Shown here piece by piece: positions 1-5,894 of a stretch of 8,808 nucleotides of DNA. The stretch comes from Massilia sp. UBA2604 (GTDB lineage Bacteria > Pseudomonadota > Gammaproteobacteria > Burkholderiales > Burkholderiaceae_D). Each line of letters begins with the position of its first letter. The first letter of the stretch is position 1. The position numbers were made by a program, and so were the translations under genes. Under the pieces are notes generated by a model, which saw only the letters and a list, made by a program, of their open reading frames with translations, was not told the DNA's origin and did not search any database. The stretch spans positions 1-8,808 of the forward strand of contig DDKG01000374.1 of assembly GCA_002339265.1 (NCBI GenBank), given 5' to 3'.

Positions 1-57
1 AATAAATCAGTGCTTCCCTAGTTATCGCACAGTCTTTCCACACCGAGCACGACAGTT

Positions 58-76
58 ACAGGACAGAACATCCTGT
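58..76. repeat. Short inverted repeat (ACAGGA / TCCTGT)
   Basis: ACAGGA at 58-63 and TCCTGT at 71-76 are perfect complements separated by seven bases. A nested GAAC (66-69) / GTTC (75-78) pair overlaps them. No T-run follows, so an intrinsic terminator is unlikely. It could be a protein-binding site, but six-base arms also arise by chance. Confidence 0.3.
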
Positions 77-146
77 TCACCAAATGTTAAATCCGACGTG
101 TTGGTTTCACGCGAACGCCGGGCCGAAAAGCAAATAAACCTTTAAT

Positions 147-158
147 TTCCCTAGGGAA
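147..158. promoter_or_regulatory. 12-bp perfect palindrome TTCCCTAGGGAA
   Basis: The sequence TTCCCTAGGGAA is fully self-complementary and sits in the AT-rich part of the leader, 136 bases before the lyase start. Its first eight bases (TTCCCTAG) occur again at 14-21, where the second half is not conserved. A perfect palindrome with a partial second copy in the same intergenic region is a pattern seen in operators for dimeric regulators. No regulator can be named from this. Confidence 0.35.
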
Positions 159-215
159 GTTGATTTTGTTCAAAAAAACCTGCGGTAACATTCTTCCCAT
201 CAAGCAAGCGTCGCC

Positions 216-236
216 CGACGCCTGCAGCAGGTGTCG
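216..236 (+). promoter_or_regulatory. Stable hairpin / near-perfect palindrome in the lyase 5' leader
   Basis: A 21-base near-perfect palindrome is centred on A226. Nine of ten positions pair as DNA, and the tenth (220 with 232) is G-T, which pairs as a wobble in RNA. As RNA it would form about eight stem pairs (216-223 with 229-236) around a five-base loop. It ends 58 bases before the lyase ATG and 47 bases before the ribosome-binding site, so it does not itself hide the start. No T-run follows, so it is not an intrinsic terminator. It could be an mRNA-stabilising element or a protein-binding site. Confidence 0.5.
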
Positions 237-294
237 ATCCAGCGCCCGTTCGCGGCGCGGTCCCTGAACAATCTCGTTCTCTCGGAGCTTCAGC

Positions 295-2529
295 ATGAAT
301 TTTCACCGGAAAGGTCTGGTCCACGCGTTGGCGTTGGCGTCGCTGTTGGTATGCATGAGCGCGCGCGCTGACTGGGCCCAGTCCCCCGATCCCCTGGTGG
401 TCCAACCCAGCCCGGACTTGAACCAGGTCCAGGCGCAGAATCCGCCCGGCTTCACCTGGGCCCGCCACGCCGCCGGTCCCGCCGCCTACGAGCTCGAGAT
501 CACGGCAGCGGGCGGAGCGCCGACCAAGGTCGTCCTGGAGCGCAACTGGTATCTGCCGCCGAAAGCCCTGGCCCTGGGCAAGTACACCTGGCGCGTGCGT
601 CCGGTCGGCAGCAACGACTGGTCGACGCCGCGCGCCTTCTCGATCACCAGCAAGTCGAACCTGTTCGAGGTGCCGGACAACGCCACGCTGCGCGCGCGCA
701 TCACGGCCAAGGCGCGGCCGCGCGGCCTGCCGTCCTCGTTCACGCCTTACGCCAGCTGGAACGCCGCCAGGCGCGCCGAACTCGATCCCTACGTCAGCCG
801 CATGAGCAACGAGATCAAGCTGCAAATCAACTCGGTGCCGACCCTGAGCGATGCGCGCTGGCCGATCGTCATCAGTTCGCCGCTGACGGCGGCCATGGCC
901 AGCCAGCAGACCGATATCCGCCAGCATATCAACGAAGCCAGCCGCCAGCTCGAGGCCGCCGCCGTGATGTGGCGCATGAAGGGCGACCGCCTGTTCCTCG
1001 ACGAGGCCCTGCGCCGCGGCGACCAGATGGCCGCCCTGGATCCGCGCGGCCCGACCAGCTACGCCAACCAGGACCAGGCCACGCGCCAGATCTCGGTCTC
1101 GCTGATCAAGGCGGTCGACATCCTGGCCGGCGACCTCGATGCGCCGCGCCGCGCGCGCTGGCTCAACACGGTCAAGGTCCGCACCGAAGAGATCTACGGC
1201 AACCTGGCCGGCGACAACGGCCGCCTCGACCAGTACCCCTTCGATTCGCACGGCAACACGAGCCTGATCTTTCTGTCGCTGATCTCGACCCTGGCCCTGG
1301 GCGACATCCCGGAGGCGCAGAAGTGGTTCGACTTCTCGTTCCGCGCCTATGCCAATTCGCCGTCGCCCTGGAGCGGCGAGGAGGGCGGCTATGCCAACGG
1401 CACCGCGTATGCCGAATACGCGGCCGGCTACCTGGTCGCGCTGTGGGATCCGATGTCGCAGGCGTCCGGCGTGAATTTCTACGCCAAGCCCTGGGCCCAG
1501 GGCCTGCTCGACTTTGCCACCCAGTTCACGCCGCCAGGCTCGCGCGTGCACGCCTTCGGCGACGGCTCCGAGACCAAGCCCGACACCCGCGTGTGGCACG
1601 CCTTCGGCTCGCGCATGGTGTCGCCGCGCGCGGCCTGGTACGTCGCCAACCTGGGCGGCACCGAAGACACGCTGAGCCTGCTGCAGGCGCCATACCCGAT
1701 GCCGATCAAGGACACCAAGACCAAGGCGCCGCCGACCAACTCGGCCTATTATCCGAGCATCGGCTGGGCCTCGATGCACACCGACATCGGCTCGGTCGAC
1801 CGCACCTCGCTGTACTTCAAGTCGAGCCCCTACGGCTCGTTCAACCACAGCCATGGCGACCAGAACGGCCTGCTGCTGTCGAGCGCGGGCCAGCCGCTGC
1901 TGGTCAAGGCCGGCTGGTACGACTGGTATGGTTCGCCGTACTGGAACGACTGGTATCACCAGACCCGCTCGCAGAATGCGGTCACCTTCGACGGCGGCAA
2001 GGGCCAGCTGGTGACGGGCTACCGCGAACAGCTGCAGCGCAACGGCAAGATTACCGGCTTCGCCGCCCAGCCGAGCTACGATTTCGCCGAGGGCGACGCC
2101 ACCGCCGCCTATGGCGGCCAGCTGACCATGGCCAAGCGCCAGGTCTGGCACCTGCGCAATGCCGGCAACGCAATCCTGGTGCGCGACCGCCTGGCCAGCA
2201 CGATCGCCCGCACCTATGAGTGGAATATCCACACCCCGGTCATCATGACTGTGGAGAACGCGCAGAACGTCAAGGTGTCGGCCGGTGGCCAGTCGGTATG
2301 CCTGCGCTCGCTGAACGCGGACGCCAGCTTCGCCAAGTGGATCGGTCCGGGCGCCAAGGTCAATGTGGTCGAGGACCATGGCGCCTTCTACCTCAAGAAC
2401 GACGGCAAGTCGACCGCCGAGTTCCTGGTGCTGCTCGACGTCGGTTGCAAGCGCCCGGCGGTGAGCATCGCCACGGCGGGCACGGTGCGCACCGTGACCG
2501 TCGCCGGCCAGAGCGTGACTTTGAATTAA
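295..2529 (+). CDS. Exported DUF4962 / heparinase II/III-type polysaccharide lyase
   Basis: This 744-residue protein is probably a polysaccharide lyase that cleaves an acidic or amino-sugar polymer outside the cytoplasm; the substrate is unknown. A Sec signal peptide is visible: a basic start (HRK), a hydrophobic stretch at about 8-21, and a likely cut after Ala-Arg-Ala at 25. Residues about 30-118 form a fibronectin-like beta domain, with a YTWRVRP motif and WSTPRAF, as in DUF4962 proteins. An alpha-helical toroid follows, with His319 in DSHGNTS and Tyr372/Tyr375 in GTAYAEY as candidate catalytic residues. The heparinase II/III C-terminal sandwich begins near 480. It carries NHSHGDQN (His518, His520, Asp522) and HQTRSQNAVTFDGGKGQ (His555). 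The residue roles are by analogy with Pedobacter heparinase II. The ATG has a good GGAG site seven bases upstream. The GT14 gene follows on the same strand after 83 bases. A role in polymer trimming or turnover is inferred from this context. Confidence 0.85.
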   Translation: MNFHRKGLVHALALASLLVCMSARADWAQSPDPLVVQPSPDLNQVQAQNPPGFTWARHAAGPAAYELEITAAGGAPTKVVLERNWYLPPKALALGKYTWRVRPVGSNDWSTPRAFSITSKSNLFEVPDNATLRARITAKARPRGLPSSFTPYASWNAARRAELDPYVSRMSNEIKLQINSVPTLSDARWPIVISSPLTAAMASQQTDIRQHINEASRQLEAAAVMWRMKGDRLFLDEALRRGDQMAALDPRGPTSYANQDQATRQISVSLIKAVDILAGDLDAPRRARWLNTVKVRTEEIYGNLAGDNGRLDQYPFDSHGNTSLIFLSLISTLALGDIPEAQKWFDFSFRAYANSPSPWSGEEGGYANGTAYAEYAAGYLVALWDPMSQASGVNFYAKPWAQGLLDFATQFTPPGSRVHAFGDGSETKPDTRVWHAFGSRMVSPRAAWYVANLGGTEDTLSLLQAPYPMPIKDTKTKAPPTNSAYYPSIGWASMHTDIGSVDRTSLYFKSSPYGSFNHSHGDQNGLLLSSAGQPLLVKAGWYDWYGSPYWNDWYHQTRSQNAVTFDGGKGQLVTGYREQLQRNGKITGFAAQPSYDFAEGDATAAYGGQLTMAKRQVWHLRNAGNAILVRDRLASTIARTYEWNIHTPVIMTVENAQNVKVSAGGQSVCLRSLNADASFAKWIGPGAKVNVVEDHGAFYLKNDGKSTAEFLVLLDVGCKRPAVSIATAGTVRTVTVAGQSVTLN

Positions 2530-2612
2530 TAGCCCAGTGGCTCGCTGGCGCGGCCCGCCGATGCGCCGTGCTAGCGTTGTCGCGCATGAGCGGGACGCTC
2601 GCCGGGCCATCG

Positions 2613-3467
2613 ATGAGACAGGTATTCCTGATCTGCGCGCACAAGGACCTGGACCAGCTCAACCGGCTGGTGGGGCAGTTGTGCGATCCGGATTTCCTGG
2701 TCTATGTGCACCTCGACCGCAAGAGCGGACTCGATCCGGCGCGCCTGCATCCACAGGCCCGGGCCGTGCGCGAGCGGGTCGCCGTGCGTTGGGGCCATGT
2801 GTCCCAGGTCGAGGCCACCCTGGCCTCGGCGCGCCAGATCCTGGCCGAGGCGCCGGGCTTCGACAAGCTCGTCTTGTTGTCGGCCCAGGACTTCCCCTTG
2901 TTGCCGAACCCGCTGCTGAAGGCCGCCCTGGCGCGGCTGCGCGATCGCGAGCTGATCGAGACCGCGCCGGTCGCGTTCGACGGGTGGCGCGTGATGCACC
3001 GCTACGCTTACTTTCATTCTTCCGGCGCCAATCCGGCCGCGCGCCTGGCCTGCGCCGCCGCCAACCGCGTCCTGCGCCTGCTGCGGCGCACGCGCCGCTT
3101 GCCCGATGGATTGACGCCCTACGGCGGCTCGTGCTGGTGGGCGCTGTCGCGTGACTGCCTGCGCGAGGTGCTGGCCCTGGCCGATGCGCATCCGCGCCTG
3201 CTGCGCTTTTGCCGCAGCGTGCAGTCGCCGGACGAGCTGTTCTTCCAGACCCTGGTGATGCATTCGCGCTTCGCCAGCCGGGTGCTGTCGGACAATTTTC
3301 GGTACATCGCGTGGCCCGAGGGCGGCGCTTGTCACCCCAAGGTGCTGGACGAGGGCGACTTCGAGCGCATCAAGGCGTCCGGCGCCCACTTTTGCCGCAA
3401 GCTCGACAGCCACGCCAGCGCCGGCTTGCTGCCGAAGCTGCTGGCGTGGAAGGATGGCGCTGCCTAG
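2613..3467 (+). CDS. GT14 family (core-2/I-branching type) glycosyltransferase
   Basis: This 284-residue protein is likely a cytoplasmic enzyme that moves a sugar, often GlcNAc or xylose in this family, from a UDP-sugar to a growing glycan. Family-like motifs run in order: YVHLDRKS (Asp35), VRWGHVSQVEATL (Trp60), LLSAQDFPLLP (Asp93), GGSCWWALSRD (171-181) and SPDELFFQT (Asp207, Glu208). In animal core-2 enzymes an equivalent Glu is thought to act as the catalytic base. There is no DXD metal motif, as usual for GT14. The start at 2613 (MRQVFLICAHK) puts the first beta strand at the N-terminus. An in-frame ATG at 2586 would add nine residues, and neither start has a strong ribosome-binding site. 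The gene lies 83 bases after the lyase without an evident terminator and may be co-transcribed. It ends 14 bases from the convergent VOC gene. Confidence 0.82.
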   Translation: MRQVFLICAHKDLDQLNRLVGQLCDPDFLVYVHLDRKSGLDPARLHPQARAVRERVAVRWGHVSQVEATLASARQILAEAPGFDKLVLLSAQDFPLLPNPLLKAALARLRDRELIETAPVAFDGWRVMHRYAYFHSSGANPAARLACAAANRVLRLLRRTRRLPDGLTPYGGSCWWALSRDCLREVLALADAHPRLLRFCRSVQSPDELFFQTLVMHSRFASRVLSDNFRYIAWPEGGACHPKVLDEGDFERIKASGAHFCRKLDSHASAGLLPKLLAWKDGAA

Positions 3468-3481
3468 GCCGGACAGCGTAG

Positions 3482-3910
3482 TCAGAACGTGATCTTGATC
3501 TCGCGCGCGCTGAAGGTCGCTTCGCCGTGGTACACGGCTTCGATATTGTTACCGTCGGGATCGATCACGAAGGCGCCGTAATAGCCCGGGTGGTAGGGGC
3601 GTTCGCCCGGCGCGCCATTGTCCTTGCCGCCGGCGGCCAGCGCCGCGTGATAAAAGGCGTCGACCATGGCGCGGTCGCGCGCCTGGAACGCCAGGTGATG
3701 GCGGCCGGTCAGCTGGCCCTGGGCCGCTTCGCTGTCCGCGGTCGAGACGAACAGCTCGTCGGCCCAGAAATAGTCGTCGCCCGAGCCGGCCAGCGGGATG
3801 CCCAGCACCTCGAACACCGCTGTATAGAACTTGCGTGAAGCGGGCAGGTCGCGCACCACCAGCTGAATGTGGTCGATCAGGCGTCCGCGGTAGATCTCCA
3901 TCGTTTCCAT
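3482..3910 (-). CDS. VOC superfamily (glyoxalase/bleomycin resistance fold) protein
   Basis: This 142-residue single VOC-domain protein belongs to a superfamily of metal-dependent enzymes and small-molecule-binding proteins that includes glyoxalases, dioxygenases and antibiotic-binding proteins. Two beta-alpha-beta-beta-beta modules are recognisable. The first is DHIQLVVRD...SRKFYTAVFEVLG and the second GRHHLAFQA...YYGAFVIDPDGNNIEAVYHG. His14, His72 and Glu124 occupy the usual metal-ligand positions, so the metal site looks intact. The start is set by a strong GAGGAG site on the minus strand (complement of 3917-3922), six bases before the ATG. The frame runs upstream to 4030, but that extension has no support. 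The substrate is unknown. It has no obvious link to polysaccharide synthesis, and it sits convergent to the GT14 gene and divergent from the MgtC-type gene. Confidence 0.85.
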   Translation of the reverse strand: METMEIYRGRLIDHIQLVVRDLPASRKFYTAVFEVLGIPLAGSGDDYFWADELFVSTADSEAAQGQLTGRHHLAFQARDRAMVDAFYHAALAAGGKDNGAPGERPYHPGYYGAFVIDPDGNNIEAVYHGEATFSAREIKITF

Positions 3911-3916
3911 CAGGGT

Positions 3917-3922
3917 CTCCTC
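3917..3922 (-). promoter_or_regulatory. Strong ribosome-binding site fixing the VOC start
   Basis: The minus strand reads GAGGAG six bases before the ATG at 3910. This is the best Shine-Dalgarno match seen in the window. It favours the 142-residue product over the upstream in-frame ATG at 4030 and over the in-frame ATG nine bases downstream (3899-3901). Confidence 0.75.
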
Positions 3923-3944
3923 AAAAGCGTTGGCTGGGCAGCCG

Positions 3945-3971
3945 ATTATACGAAAGCCGGCCCGGTGGCAG
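3945..3971 (-). promoter_or_regulatory. Probable promoter for the VOC gene
   Basis: The minus strand carries a perfect TATAAT -10 box (complement of 3945-3950), which would place the transcript start near 3938 and give a leader of about 28 bases. The -35 is weak. The best match is CTGCCA (complement of 3966-3971) at a short 15-base spacing, while the better hexamer TTGACG (complement of 3974-3979) is 23 bases away. A small inverted repeat, GGCT (3932-3935) / AGCC (3940-3943), overlaps the predicted start point and could be an operator. The -10 and leader placement are convincing; the -35 is not. Confidence 0.5.
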
Positions 3972-4066
3972 CGCGTCAATACGTCCAGGAATGGTTGAGC
4001 GTGGCGACACGTATCTTGCATGGATGGCATGATTTAATGGAAATGGAATCAGCAAAAGGTGGTGGA

Positions 4067-4579
4067 ATGCAAACGTGGTGGACAGAAAGCTGGCTGACGA
4101 TACAGCGTGAATTTTCCGACCTGGGCAATGCGGAGGATGTGACCGTCATCGTGGTGCGCCTGCTGGTGGCCGCCCTGGTGGGCGGGATGCTGGGCTATGA
4201 GCGCGAAACGGTGGGCGCCTCGGCCGGCCTGCGCACGCATATGCTGGTCTCGGTCGGCTCGGCGTTGTTCGTGCTGATCCCCTTGCAGGCCGGAATGGAG
4301 GTGTCGGACCTGTCGCGCGTGCTGCAGGGTGTCACGGCCGGCATTGGCTTCCTGGGCGCCGGCGCTATCCTCAAGCAGAAGGAAATGAACGATGTGCGCG
4401 GCCTGACCACCGCCGCCAGCATCTGGATGACGGCCGCCATCGGCGTGGCCGCCGGCATGGGGCGCGAAGCCACGGCTCTCCTCAGCGCACTGTTCGGCCT
4501 GGTGATCCTGGCCATCCTGCGCGCGCCGGCAAAGAAGGCGGGGGAATACGGCCGGGCCGACCGCGACACCGACCGCTAG
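4067..4579 (+). CDS. MgtC/SapB family inner-membrane protein (short form)
   Basis: This 170-residue protein has the conserved hydrophobic MgtC/SapB domain. It shows VRLLVAALVGGMLGYERE (30-47), then AGLRTHMLVSVGSALFVL (53-70), GVTAGIGFLGAGAILK (88-103) and VRGLTTAASIWMTAAIGVAAGMG (110-132), with a last hydrophobic segment near 135-151. Four or more membrane helices are expected. The C-terminal ACT-like cytoplasmic domain of Salmonella MgtC is absent; the protein ends in a short charged tail, like many environmental MgtC/SapB proteins of unknown role. In pathogens MgtC is tied to low-magnesium survival and to restraint of the F-type ATP synthase, but that role should not be assumed here. The start at 4067 has AAGGTGG upstream (4057-4063). 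In-frame ATGs at 4037 and 4043 lack such a site. The gene is divergent from the VOC gene. Confidence 0.87.
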   Translation: MQTWWTESWLTIQREFSDLGNAEDVTVIVVRLLVAALVGGMLGYERETVGASAGLRTHMLVSVGSALFVLIPLQAGMEVSDLSRVLQGVTAGIGFLGAGAILKQKEMNDVRGLTTAASIWMTAAIGVAAGMGREATALLSALFGLVILAILRAPAKKAGEYGRADRDTDR

Positions 4580-4585
4580 TGCGGC

Positions 4586-4611
4586 GCTGCGGCAGGCAAG
4601 CCTGCGCCAGC
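4586..4611 (+). terminator. Imperfect hairpin just after the MgtC-type gene
   Basis: GCAGG (4592-4596) pairs with CCTGC (4601-4605) around a four-base loop. An outer GCTG (4586-4589) pairs with CAGC (4608-4611), with two mismatches between the two stems. It starts six bases after the stop codon, where a terminator would be expected. No T-run follows, so it is not a classical intrinsic terminator. It may only stabilise the mRNA 3' end. Confidence 0.3.
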
Positions 4612-4618
4612 TGAAACG

Positions 4619-4646
4619 TTTGCGTCTCGCGCGGGTCTAGTATGGT
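4619..4646 (+). promoter_or_regulatory. Weak candidate promoter for the second polysaccharide block
   Basis: TTTGCG (4619-4624) and TATGGT (4641-4646) are 16 bases apart and 28 bases before the GT4 start. Both boxes match the sigma-70 consensus only partly, three and four of six positions. The position suits a start for the 4674-8808 block, but read-through from the MgtC-type gene is also possible across this 94-base gap. Confidence 0.22.
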
Positions 4647-4673
4647 AGGACCCACCCATCGATACGAGGCGCC

Positions 4674-5894
4674 ATGCGCAAGCCGTTTTCCATTGCCTTC
4701 ATTGTGCGCGATCCCTTGCCGCCGGTGCGCGCCGACCTGCTGACCCTGTTCGGCGCCGAGATGCCGCGCCATGGCGTCGGCAGCGAACTGGTCGGCCAGT
4801 CCGGCGGCCGCGGCCCGATGGAGTGGGGCGGCGGCGGGATGCATGCCGTCGGCCGCCTGGGCAGCCGGTTCGCCAGCGTGCTGTCGCCCGCCTGGGACCT
4901 GCTGGGCCTGGCGCGTGCCTGGCGCCGCTGCAGGCCCGACGGCATCCAGGTGCGCGACAAGATCGCGTCGGGGCTGCTGGGCCGCCTCGCCGCCTCCATG
5001 CTCGGCGTGCCCTTCCTGTACTGGATGTCGTTCCCGATCGTCGAAGGCTTCGAGGCGCGGCGCGACGAGATCGCCCGCCGCGGCCGCGGCCCGCGCTGGC
5101 TGGCGCATGCGGCGCGCGCCGCCGCTTCGCGCTGGCTGCTGTACCGCCTGGTGCTGCCCGGGGCGCGTCACGTGTTCGTGCAGAGCGATGCGATGGCCGA
5201 CTGGCTGGCCGGCAAGGGACTGTCGCGCGCGCGCATGACGGCGGTGCCGATGGGCATCGATGCCGCGCTGTGCGAACGCGCGCTGATCCCGCCCAGCGCC
5301 GACCCGCGCCTCGACGGACGGCGCGCGGTGCTCTACCTGGGGCGGGTCGCGCAAGCGCGCGGCTCCGGCTTCCTGCTCGACGTCGTCGAGCAGCTCGCCA
5401 CCGACGTGCCCGATATCCTGCTGGTGATCGCCGGCGACGCCCCTTCGCGCGACGAGATGGCCTGGATGCGCGCCGGGATCGCCGCGCGCGGACTCGACGA
5501 TTACGTGCTGCTGACCGGCTGGCTGCCGCGCCAGGTGGCGCTCGGCTATGCGGTGCGGGCCGAGGTGGGCCTGTCGCCGATCCCGCGCGGCGTGCTGTAC
5601 GACGTTTCTTCGCCGACCAAGCTGGTCGAATACCTGGCGCTGGGCATTCCCGGCGTGGCCAACGACATCCCGGACCAGGCGCGGGTGCTGGCCGAGAGCG
5701 GGGCCGGGCTGTGCGTGCCGATGGAGGCGCCGGCCTTCGCCGCCGCCGTGCGCCGGCTGCTGCACGAACCTGGCCTGGCCGCCGCCTGCGCCGCGCGCGG
5801 GCCAGGCTGGGTCCGCGCCAACCGCAGCTATGCGGTCCTGGGACAGGCGGTGGCGCAGGCCTATGCCGGCATCCTGGCCGGGCGGGGCGCCTGA
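4674..5894 (+). CDS. GT4-type (GT-B fold) glycosyltransferase
   Basis: This 406-residue protein has the two-domain layout and length of GT-B glycosyltransferases that add one sugar from a nucleotide donor to a lipid-linked acceptor at the inner membrane. The N-terminal domain opens with FSIAFIVRDPLPPVRADLL. A long Arg/Ala-rich linker region, GPRWLAHAARAAASRWLLYRL, lies near the middle. The C-terminal donor domain begins at about 218 with VLYLGRVAQARG, where Arg224 is the usual phosphate-contacting Arg. It continues through LLVIAGD and VLLTGWLPR to SSPTKLVEYLALGIPGVAND (Glu319). The usual Lys of the GRxxxxKG motif appears as Arg here. The first Glu of an EX7E motif is absent, as in PSKLxEYxA-type members. 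The start has GAGG four bases upstream. Its stop overlaps the next gene's ATG by one base, implying coupled translation. The sugar and acceptor cannot be inferred. Confidence 0.85.
   Translation: MRKPFSIAFIVRDPLPPVRADLLTLFGAEMPRHGVGSELVGQSGGRGPMEWGGGGMHAVGRLGSRFASVLSPAWDLLGLARAWRRCRPDGIQVRDKIASGLLGRLAASMLGVPFLYWMSFPIVEGFEARRDEIARRGRGPRWLAHAARAAASRWLLYRLVLPGARHVFVQSDAMADWLAGKGLSRARMTAVPMGIDAALCERALIPPSADPRLDGRRAVLYLGRVAQARGSGFLLDVVEQLATDVPDILLVIAGDAPSRDEMAWMRAGIAARGLDDYVLLTGWLPRQVALGYAVRAEVGLSPIPRGVLYDVSSPTKLVEYLALGIPGVANDIPDQARVLAESGAGLCVPMEAPAFAAAVRRLLHEPGLAAACAARGPGWVRANRSYAVLGQAVAQAYAGILAGRGA

Larger units (their letters stand above)
1..294. other. Gene-free, AT-richer leader upstream of the first lyase gene
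   Basis: No convincing coding region was seen here on either strand. The first 200 bases are markedly AT-richer than the rest of the window, with A and T runs around 140-178, as expected of a promoter region. It contains an inverted repeat (58-76), a second short one (CGTG at 97-100, CACG at 108-111), a 12-bp palindrome (147-158) and a long hairpin (216-236). A clean sigma-70 promoter was not found: TTGATT at 160-165 and TAACAT at 186-191 are about 20 bases apart, which is too long. No sigma-54 -24/-12 pair was recognised. The lyase gene's ribosome-binding site (GGAG, 284-287) lies seven bases before its ATG. The upstream neighbour is outside the window, so part of this stretch may serve that gene. 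Confidence 0.7.

Noticed and set aside
2547..2567. GGCGC/GCGCC stem after the exported lyase stop as a terminator
   Set aside because: There is no T-run downstream, and five-pair GC stems are expected often in DNA of this composition.
2220..2585. In-frame upstream extension of the GT14 gene to an ATG at 2220
   Set aside because: It overlaps the 3' end of the lyase gene in another frame and adds over 120 residues with no similarity to GT14 proteins, whose fold begins at 2613.
151..2610. An 819-codon open frame on the minus strand opposite the exported lyase gene
   Set aside because: Its translation is an Arg/Ala/Gly/Val-rich string without domain motifs. It mirrors a real gene with clear lyase motifs, and such long antisense frames are a by-product of GC-rich codon use.
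3458..3478. CGCTG/CAGCG hairpin across the GT14 stop codon as a bidirectional terminator
   Set aside because: The stem is short with a large bulged loop, and no T-run follows on either strand.
3945..3979. TTGACG paired with TATAAT on the minus strand as a complete consensus promoter for the VOC gene
   Set aside because: The two boxes are 23 bases apart, too far for sigma-70 contact. Only the -10 box is kept as evidence.
4823..5893. In-frame upstream extension of the PaaK-like gene to an ATG at 4823
   Set aside because: The extra residues are compositionally odd and overlap the GT4 gene in another frame. The family's normal N-terminus fits the ATG at 5894, coupled to the GT4 stop.
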